A stretch of 64,000 bases of DNA from Rhopalosiphum padi (taxonomy: Eukaryota > Arthropoda > Insecta > Hemiptera > Aphididae), in assembly GCF_020882245.1 (NCBI RefSeq), contig NC_083599.1, forward strand, positions 80,533,422-80,597,421, read 5' to 3'. This document shows positions 56,110-64,000 of this stretch, in pieces. The notes beneath the pieces are model-generated. The model had not been told where the DNA came from, ran no database searches, and worked only from the letters and a program-made list of their open reading frames with translations. Positions within the stretch are counted from its first letter, which is position 1. Every line of letters begins with the position of its first letter. The position numbers and the translations under genes were made by a program.

Positions 56110-59100
56110 GAGGCGTCTAAAGAAGTAGAAGCTCAATTATTGTCATATATCTCATCCACATCAAAACCTACGATAAGTAGTCCTCAGCTGATACAATTGG
56201 TAAATTAAAACCGCTCGGTAGAATTTAAGTTAATAAGTTAATAGAAATCACTTCATGTTAAAATTATTTGAGTCAAAGTAGTACCTACTGTACTACTTTG
56301 GTAGTATATATAAATTATATAAAAATGATTAATTTTTTTTAGTTAATTTAATTAATTAATATTAATTAACTTTAACTAACATAAACAAGAAACATATTTT
56401 TTTTACTTAACTGTACATGGCTGTAAGTACTTTACTTTACATTACTGTACCTGTTTTATTTAATATATTCAACAAACAAATTTACTCAATTTCTAAATTA
56501 TAATTCAAAATCTACTTTTAGTTTTTTTTTACTCATTTTGCCAATTATTTAATTTTTTTAAATTTTCAATTATAAAACCGAGAATAAAACTTATTCACAA
56601 CCTAAACTTGGTGACTTGGAGGATTTTAGACTACTGGACCCTCCTAATAAAACCACCACAGCTACTGAATATACCTATGCAGACTTATTAGATTAAAATA
56701 TGTGGACAATTTATTCAATATTAAATTAACAGTAAACATTTTGCATACTTGAAAATAGTTTTAGGGTCAGCTTATTTAGCATATTTTGTAAATTGTGAGA
56801 AAAAAAATACAATTTATTTAAATTTTAAATTATTATAAATTTCTTTAATATTATGGTAAATAAAAATACCTGAAAAAAATTGTTTTGAACCATTTACTTA
56901 ACTATAATTTAATATTTAAATATATCAAAGGAATATTGGTTTTTTATGTTGATGTATTGTATAATATTGTTATTTTATAGGTATGTATATTGGCTTATCT
57001 GTATATTATAAAATCTAAGCTTAGTGCAATTAAACTATGCAACTGTGTACCATTTATTTAAGAAATACTTATAAGTTATAGTGTCATAATTTGTATTGTT
57101 ATTTAGTATTCCTTGTCATAAATAAATGCATAGTAATAGTGATAATCACTATTATTAAAATATTATTATTATTACTATTCTAAAAGAATACCATTTGTTA
57201 ATTTGTACCTACTATTTTTAATTATTTTAAATCTAATATTATTTTTAACACTTACAATGATTACTCATTTGCAATGTATATTATACTTGTGAATTTTTTA
57301 TAATATTTGTATAAAAAAAAATTCTTATAAAACATATATTGATATTCATTGATTATTATGGCATATGTTTATAATTTTAAGAGAATACGAGGAGAATATT
57401 GGTTTGATAAGTTATGTATAGCAAAATCTATACTTATTTTGCTAAGAAAATAATTAAAAATTTTATCGGTTCCAATTATTTCTTATTCGAGATACTGAAA
57501 ATTCTGAATAGTACCTGAACTAATTATATACCTAAAAGTTAAATAGTTTTATTTGATGTAGGTAAAAGACAATCTGTTTTCTTCTCCATCTTCTCCATCT
57601 ATTCAATTAGACAATGTTGAATCTTCTGAAGCTGAGTGTCAGGGTTCACTATGGCCATCTGTGTGGACATCAATGCAATGGACAGAAAAAAAAAGAAAAA
57701 TTTAAAGGACTTTATTGTGCTGATGGAAAAATTGGATGTGATATATGCAGAAAAGTGAGTAAATTAAAAACCCCTCAAAAGATTGAAATATCTCAAGAAT
57801 GGGCAACATGTGAAATTGATGGAGGAACAAATATTAACAAAAAAACTCGCCTCACTGTTTTAAGAAATAAACTTAAAAAACATTTTGAATCCAACGCTCA
57901 CAAATCTGCTGTTCAAATATTAGACAATAAAGACAAGAATATGTTGTCCAAGCTTATGGAAAAAAAGGATTACCAGATAAACAAAGCTACACATTCTATT
58001 TTCCGCACTGCTTATTATATAGCAAAATATAACCGTCCATTTGATGATCATTTAAAATTAGTGCAATTACAGGAACTAAATGGTATAAAATTAGGGTTTA
58101 CCCTCCATTCTAGACATTCATCTACCAATATTATTCATCATATTTCTAAAGAAATGAAACACAAAATTATTAAAAATATTATTGACACAAATTCAAAATG
58201 TTCCATGCTAATTGACGAATCAACTACTCTCAGTGCTTTATGCAGCATGGTTGCTTATTTAAAAGTATCAATATCAAATAATGAACCTCTCTTTATTTTT
58301 TAGACTTGGTTGAATTAAAAAATCAAACAGCAGAAAATATTGTAAGTCAATTAATTAACTGCTTACATACATCAGGGCTTGACGAAAACTATTTACAACA
58401 ACATTGAGTGTCCTTTGTAAGCGACGGAGCAAGTGTTTTGTTAGGTAAGAAAAATGGTGTTGCTAAAAAACTCAAGGATAAGTACCCACTTATCTTCAGT
58501 TGGCATTGTATGAATCATCGTCTTGAATTAGCAGTTAATGATTCACTCAAAGATGTAAGCGCTACAAATCACTTCAAATGTTTTATAGATTCACTTTATG
58601 TTCTATACAATGCATCCCCTAAAAATCAAACAGAATTAAGAGAAATTTGTCATGATTTAGATGTGTTGTTTTTAAAAATTGGTCGAGTTCTTAGCGTTCG
58701 TTGGGTTGCTAGTAGCTGGAGAGCAGTAAATGGTGTAAGTAAATATTTCCTGCACTTCATAAGCATTTGTATACTGCATCCAATGATTCCAATAGAGATT
58801 CTAAAACTAAGAATAAATACCAAGGACTCCTTAAAAAATTAGCTAGCCCTGAATTTGTTAATGATTTAGCTATTACGTGTGATGTCCTTCAGGAATTATC
58901 CAACTTATAAAGCTGAACAATCTATAAAGAGATGTATAAGGGTTATAACTTCTTTTAAAACTAATAATGGTTATTATATGCACCAAGCTGTAGTTGCAAT
59001 AAAAGAAATGAAGTTCAAAAATATTGATTTAACTTCCAACAAAAAAATGATAAGTATAAATAAAAATCAATTTTTGACAAGCATTGAAAATAACTTACAA

Positions 59101-59604
59101 TCAAGACTTCTTGACAATGACGGTGAAAATAAAATTATTTTGAAAAATATTTTAGTGTTGGAAAAATCAACTTGTCCTGAGGATCCAGATATTCGATATG
59201 GAGAAGATGATATTAAATACTTATGTAAGAGATTTTCACTGGACCAAGATGAAGCTATTAGCGGTATGAGGAAAATTATTTACGACCAAACTATTGATCC
59301 TAAAAACGTGATGTCTGCATTCTACATCTTTCTTAAAACATTTCTGTGTTCAACTGCAGAATGTGAAAGAGGATTCAGTGTTATGAATAACATTTGTACG
59401 GATCTTCGTTCACGGTTAACGATAAATAATATTTCTAATTTAATGTTTATTAACATAAATGGACCTCCCTTAAGTGATTGGAATCCCGAAGATTATGTGA
59501 AAAGTTGGCTCTTCAATCAAGACACTAGGACCAAAATAGCAAGAAATAACATGGACAAAGGTGACAGCAAAGTTGTCAAAACGAGTCTATGGCAAATTTT
59601 GTAA
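56110..59604 (+). pseudogene. KIAA1586-like hAT-derived gene, decayed
   Basis: A small exon 56110-56199 (KEVEAQLLSYISS, AG/GT borders, phase 0) is followed by a main exon from 57562. This reads SLWPSVWTSMQW, a zinc-finger region with CDICRKVS and HFESNAHKSAV, then YIAKYNRPFDDH, LIDESTTLS (first Asp) and VSFVSDGASVLLGKKNG (second Asp). It continues with WHCMNHRLELAV, VRWVASSWRAV and a C-terminal dimerisation block STAECERGFSVMN with Glu. Lesions: slip in the A-run near 57687, slip near 58296, TGA at about 58404, slips near 58755 and 58890. Termini of the parent element were not found. By recall, aphids carry many such 'E3 SUMO-protein ligase KIAA1586-like' copies; ligase activity is not implied here. 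Confidence 0.72.
56581..56696 (+). other. Possible alternative terminal exon
   Basis: An open stretch in frame with the 56110-56199 exon if spliced at the AG before 56581. It encodes PKLGDLEDFRLLDPPNK and ends YADLLD then TAA. It looks coding (low stop density, mixed composition) amid AT-rich intron. Supported by composition only. Confidence 0.3.
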
Positions 59605-60846
59605 ATTATTTAGTTTTCAAGTTTTGATATACCTAATGTTAAGTACAATATAAACATCATATTTTATTTGTTAATTTTTTACCCATTTAAAAAAGAAAGT
59701 TACTTTTATTATATTTTATTAAAATACTATTAAATTTTGTTAAAACTTTTCCACTTACTAATACAACATTTTTATTTACATAAAACCTATTAAACTTCAA
59801 TATAAAATTTGTTTGAAAAAAAAATTATATTTTTTATTCCTTTTTATTATGTATAGGTTCTGTTAAAGTTAATTGTATATATTTTATATTTTTTGTAGTT
59901 ACCAATTTGACTATTATATGATTATGCTTTTATTTTACAATTATATTTATAATTTTTGTCTCTAAAATCAGGCAATTATTGAACTAATTATAGAAGCTTT
60001 AAATACTTAGATAAATCAAGAAATATTATGGTATAAAATTAATACAAAATTTTTTTTTTTTACATAAAAGTTTCTATTTGTGAACATAAGATCCAGATAA
60101 GACTCGAATACTCGCGAGCGTCATTTTGAGTGGTAAAATCTGATAAGTTTTGATTCTAATGAATACACAATAGTCATTGTCATAAATTCTTAAATGCGCG
60201 TATACCCGCTAGTTTTTTTGCCAAAACACCACTGGGAACAAGCTTGTTATTTTATACGTTTCATTAATGTAAGTTTTAAAATTATTTACAATATGGACTT
60301 AAGGGGATTGGAAGTGCTCCGTTTCTAAGGAGTAAACGATAGGCATTTAGTTTAAAAGTTGAAGTCGCTTACTACTGTTGTGTGAGTAGTAAATGCTCAT
60401 TTGTGTCCAACACGCCACCACTACTACCCGCATATTCAACAACGGTGCGATATTCATCACAATATCCAAAACCGGTTTTAGTCAACTAACTTTATCTAAT
60501 AATACAATAAAAATAGTCATTAAGTCGTAATTAGAGTAGTATGTGTGTGTGACCCATATTAGGTCAACGGCCTGTTAAATAATTGCATAAAATAAAAATC
60601 ACAAGTAATTCATTCATAAATAGTTATAGTTAAAAATAAATCAATAGTAATACTGACTAACATATTTTATAAAAAAAAGTTTTAGAACGAATATTTATAA
60701 CATCTAATTATTAATTAATTCCAACACAAGCTTATAAGAAGTGTGCAATTTTTGCTTGTTTAAATTTCTTGTATTGCAAAACATAAATAAATATACAAAA
60801 AAATCAAAATGTATTAGGAATGAAATGAAAAATAAAGGTGACAGAA
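59605..60846. other. Unassigned region
   Basis: AT-rich to about 60080, then a slightly GC-richer segment (60100-60500) with no reading frame or termini I can recognise. Confidence 0.4.
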
Positions 60847-61420
60847 TTAAACAATTTTTTCGGGAATGCCTGGTCTTATTGGTAATCCTCGATCAAACCT
60901 AGAATCGATTATTTCTGCAAGTAATGACTCCATATAAAATCGAGTAACAAATGGTTCAATTTTTGTATTCCAGAATGATTCATCTCTAGGTATTTTATCT
61001 ATCACAAAACCTGACAAAATCATAAACATTTAAAAACGATTAATAATGACTAGGTATATAATAATTTGATTACCTTTGGGACTAAAATAACAATATTTTT
61101 TTTCGGCAATATTAAGTTGGCCCTGTACTGAAATAATAATTGTCCATTTTTTTTAAAACAAGCTTCCCCTTATAATCGGTCATATACTTTAATTTTTCGA
61201 GAGTAACCGCTTCCTGTGGTGTGTATTCTTTTATACTCGACGGACATTTTATTTCTATTATCGAGTCTTCGTTTATTAACCCGTTCGGACTCGCAGCCAA
61301 ATAATGCAGGGATTTATGAATAAATAAACCTGCTAACTGTATAGTTATTCCTAAAGTTTCTTAAACGGCGTTTATGGCAATTGACTCATTTTCGATTCCA
61401 TACCTATATAATCGAAATAA
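60847..61420 (-). pseudogene. YqaJ-type nuclease/recombinase, fragment
   Basis: Reading leftward from about 61420: YGIENESIAI, an in-frame stop, then LAASPNGLINEDSIIEIKCP with the YqaJ-type catalytic signature (Asp/Asn, EIKCP), then GQLNIAEKKYCYF after a one-base slip near 61125. A GT...AG intron (about 61025-61075) leads to a last exon with FWNTKIEPFVTRFY and EIIDSRF, ending at 60847. The second half of the fold is complete but the N-terminus is missing. YqaJ domains belong to the PD-(D/E)XK nucleases and are widely dispersed in aphid repeats by recall. Confidence 0.7.
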
Positions 61421-61430
61421 TATTTAAATA

Positions 61431-61588
61431 TAATGCATACTAATCTATAACATAGTTACAAATTATAATTATAAATTAAAATAAATCAATAAATAATATT
61501 TAGTAACTACGTCTCAATCATTAAAAAACTTTAGCTTACCTCGTAGCTGAACTTCCTTGAAAAATATCGTACAAAATATGCTTTACAG
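61431..61588. other. AT-rich spacer with putative TSD
   Basis: AT-rich sequence. The eight bases CTTTACAG at 61581-61588 are the expected left target duplication of the next hAT element; its right partner lies outside the window. Confidence 0.5.
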
Positions 61589-63144
61589 CAGGGGTCGGCA
61601 ACTGGCGGACCGCGGTCCGAATCCGGACCGCGGAAGACAAAACTCTGAACCCTGTCAACACATTGTACTTATTTCATTATATTATTATATTCTATATTAT
61701 ATGATATCATTATATTTTATCGGGAACGGGGCAGATAATAATCAGTTTTATTACGATGTTATCGGCCGACAGCCGAGTCGCGACAATACAAAATATCAAA
61801 GAATCCGACGACGTAAAATTACTTTAATTTAATTATTGCTTATCGTTATCGTTAATAGTTATATTTTTTGTCTGTAATCCGTATTTTCTAAATAACAATT
61901 TAGTTAACGTGTACATTCGCCGGTGGATACAGTGCGTGTTTCGTTTTATATTATTTTTTCTTATTATTCGTTTAATATGTTGAGTAAAAAACGCAAAATT
62001 GACAGCGAAAATAGGAAGTTTTTGAACGAGTGGACAGAACTATATTGTTTTATATTGCCTGAAAGGGTTAAAGCCATTCTAGTCTGTTTGATTTGCAATT
62101 CAACTGTCGCTATTATTAAAAGTGGAAATTTAAAACGGTATTATGAAACTACTCTAAAGATTTTCATACAAAATTTCCTCCAGGCAGTGAAGTGCGTAAA
62201 AATAAGCTAAACACATATATGTTATCTTACAAAAATAGTACGACTACACTTACACGGTGTATGAGTGAACAAGAAAAATCAACTGAAGCAGCATTGCGTG
62301 TGTGCTGGGTTCTTAATAAGCACCAAAAACCGTTTTTCGATTCCGAAATAGTAAAAGAGTGTATGTTGGAAGTGGCCACTGCACTTTTTCAAGAAAATAA
62401 AAAAATCGTTACCTCTATCCAAGATATTCGTTTGTCGGCAAGGAGTAACACAAGAATGACAACAATTTTGGCAGCCGAGAACAAAAAGAGCTTATTTGAA
62501 CTTTTACATAAGTCACCGTGCTACTGCATTGCGCTTGATGAATCTTGTGACTTAGTTGATTCTGAACAAATGTAAATTTTCGTACGATTTTTCGACATTG
62601 AAAATAAAGTGTTTAGAGAAGAGTTACTAGCAATATTGACATTTGAAGGTAAGACTCGCGGCGAAGATTTATTTAAAAGATTCGATGACTTCATGAAAAA
62701 ATCAAATTTGAGTTATGATAAAATTGTGTCAATTTCCACTGATGGAGCTCCAGCGATGATGGGAAAAGAAAAAGGATTACTAAAAAGAATCCGGGATATT
62801 AACTTATCAATGCATAATTCACCAAACATCGCTTTGTAGTAAACTCAGTGCTACACTGAAAGACGTAATGGACGGTTTGATCAAGTTAATCAATTTTATC
62901 AGGTCGCGTTCTTCTCTCCAACACAGACAGTTCAAAGAGTTTCTGTGTCAATGTGATTCGGCCTATTCAGATTTACTACAACACAATCATGTACGTTGGC
63001 TCAGTAAAGGCCGAGTAGTTGAACGTTTTTGGAACATTAAAGAAGAAGTAAAAACATTTCTAAAAAATGTAGATACTGAAGAAGCAAAGAAGCATTTGAA
63101 GTTCTTAGAAAACAATCGAAATATAGTTTCAATGGCTTTCTTAA
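61589..63144. mobile_element. hAT element, GTF2IRD2/ZBED-like, copy 2, left part
   Basis: Left terminus CAGGGGTCGGCAACTGGCGG followed by GGACCGCGGTCC, matching copy 1 at 20906. The body carries the same transposase in the same orientation relative to this end. It is interrupted at the TTAA 63141-63144 by a piggyBac element, and its right part is outside the window. Confidence 0.85.
61977..63144 (+). pseudogene. hAT transposase, GTF2IRD2/ZBED-like, copy 2, decayed and interrupted
   Basis: From ATG 61977: MLSKKRKIDSENRKF, a zinc finger with CLICNSTV, then (after a slip near 62160) CMSEQEKSTEAALR. Next are CIALDESCDLVDSEQ (first Asp), a TAA near 62573, STDGAPAMMGKEKG (second Asp), another break near 62820, and NHVRWLSKGRVVERFWNI. 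The frame is cut at 63141-63144, within the VSMAFL motif that in copy 1 reads VTSIAFLTDIF, by the piggyBac insertion. It aligns with copy 1 throughout at moderate identity, so it is an older, separate insertion. Confidence 0.85.
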
Positions 63145-64000
63145 CCGTCATTGCTCGCGTGTGAGAATTTCCCTCACATAGTTTTTAGGTTGATAACCAC
63201 TGGCTTGTGGGTTGTTATATTTTTCTCAAATTCATAGTACCTTATGACGAAGTATTTAAAAATAGATTTATCAGTTGACTGGCACGATTGCGTTCCGATA
63301 ACGATACCTATTGCTTTTTGAAATCAACTAGTCGTGTTTTGTGAGCGAATCCCTTGACGCGCGAGTAACAGCGTTTTAATTTCTCGTTTATATTTTCGTT
63401 TTTACTTGTTTATTTTTTTTTCGATATTTTACTTTTTTTGCCGTTTATTTTATTTATTCAAAAGTATGAATGAGTTAATTAGTTCGTGGTTAAATGAAGA
63501 TATGGAATCACTAAATGATTCGTGTAGTGATGATAGTGAAATTGATGACAGTACAATATCTGTAGAACGACATAATGAGGAAAACTACGAGAGCGACGAA
63601 CCTACCGAAAACACTAGCGATGAATCAGAACCTGATGATGAAGGTGAGAATGAATACTACTTGGGCAAGGACAAAATTGCCAAATGGAAAAAAAATCCAC
63701 CTCCACGCAATACCCGTACTGCTCATTGTAATATAATTACTCATTTACCGAGAGTGAAACCTCTTGCGCGAAATGCAAAAACAATTATAGAATCTTGGTC
63801 ACTTTTCTTTCCTGACAACGTTATTCAAGAAATTGTTACTTGTACTAACATCTATTTGACCAAAATTAGAATAAATTATGGTAGGGAACGAGATGTCTTG
63901 GATACGAGTGTAGTAGAAATGCGAGGGTTGTTCGGTCTTTTGTACATAGCTGGTATGATGAAAAGTAATCATCTAAATTTTTCGGATCTTTGGTCAAATT
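63145..64000. mobile_element. piggyBac element, second family, left part
   Basis: TTAA at 63141-63144, then CCGTCATTGCTCGCGTG and a GTGAGAATTTCCCTCAC palindrome. These match the terminus and adjacent palindrome of the element at 45412. The transposase reads away from this end. The right end is outside the window. Confidence 0.88.
63466..64000 (+). CDS. piggyBac transposase, N-terminal part (open to the window end)
   Basis: ATG 63466 opens 178 codons without a stop up to base 64000. The N-terminus reads MNELISSWLNEDMESL and is strongly acidic and Ser-rich to about residue 60. KWKKNPPPRNTRT, ITHLPRVK, SWSLFFPDNVI and GLFGLLYIAGMMKSNHLNFSDLW then match the N-terminal part of the piggyBac fold. 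It corresponds piece by piece to the decayed gene at 47939-46900, but without that copy's breaks. The catalytic aspartates lie beyond the window, so integrity cannot be judged. Confidence 0.85.
   Translation, partial: MNELISSWLNEDMESLNDSCSDDSEIDDSTISVERHNEENYESDEPTENTSDESEPDDEGENEYYLGKDKIAKWKKNPPPRNTRTAHCNIITHLPRVKPLARNAKTIIESWSLFFPDNVIQEIVTCTNIYLTKIRINYGRERDVLDTSVVEMRGLFGLLYIAGMMKSNHLNFSDLWSN

Noticed and set aside
1..64000. CRISPR array, tRNA or rRNA genes
   Set aside because: None seen; regular spacer-repeat structure and tRNA A/B boxes with a foldable cloverleaf were not found.

Overview
The window looks like a repeat-packed stretch of an AT-rich insect genome, most likely an aphid. This is an inference from composition, from very short GT-AG introns (about 60-75 bp), and from the gene families present: DUF4806-type genes, KIAA1586-like, ZMYM1-like and GTF2IRD2-like hAT relatives, an errantivirus, and YqaJ-type fragments. 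I recognise no conserved host housekeeping gene. Almost every coding stretch belongs to, or derives from, a mobile element. For many elements both termini and the target-site duplication (TSD) can be read directly, so the insertion history can be reconstructed.

Layout. 1-7.1 kb: a minus-strand multi-exon gene (DUF4806-type partner gene, copy A) whose introns are all phase 1. One ~64-bp intron carries a 4.98-kb TTAA-flanked element. 7.8-9.8 kb: a decayed Tnp2/DUF4218-type (CACTA-like) transposase on the minus strand, directly upstream of copy A. 11.4-14.5 kb: a second, diverged copy of the same pair (transposase, then DUF4806-type gene) on the plus strand. 14.46-18.36 kb: a ZMYM1-like hAT element with a perfect 8-bp TSD. 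18.4-20.9 kb: LTR-like sequence and a broken errantivirus env. 20.9-27.0 kb: a GTF2IRD2-like hAT element inserted just upstream of the env start, itself carrying a nested BED-finger hAT. 27.0-30.5 kb: a decayed large gene of an uncharacterised family ending in a FEN/PIN-like nuclease signature. 31.3-34.7 kb: a Harbinger fragment, then errantivirus protease and gag remnants, with a 5'-truncated Jockey-like LINE inserted in gag.

34.8-37.7 kb: a complete piggyBac element with an intact 609-residue transposase. 38.1-45.2 kb: an unclassified transposase-like gene with two hAT elements sitting in its introns. 45.4-48.1 kb: a second, decayed piggyBac carrying a solo LTR. 48.4-53.3 kb: a complete hAT element with an intact 925-residue transposase and a nested MITE. 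53.6-54.2 kb: a hAT MITE. 54.3-54.7 kb: a small RING-finger gene, the best candidate for a non-transposon gene besides the DUF4806-type genes. 56.1-59.6 kb: a KIAA1586-like hAT pseudogene. 60.8-61.4 kb: a YqaJ-nuclease pseudogene. 61.6 kb to the end: a second GTF2IRD2-like hAT, cut by a third piggyBac whose open reading frame runs off the window.

How the parts relate. The two most biologically interesting items are the repeated two-gene unit (Tnp2/DUF4218-type transposase followed on the same strand by a DUF4806-type gene) and the PIN/FEN-like nuclease family. The elements most likely to be recently active are the piggyBac at 34.8 kb and the hAT at 48.4 kb. Family names rest on motif recognition by eye; no database search was run.
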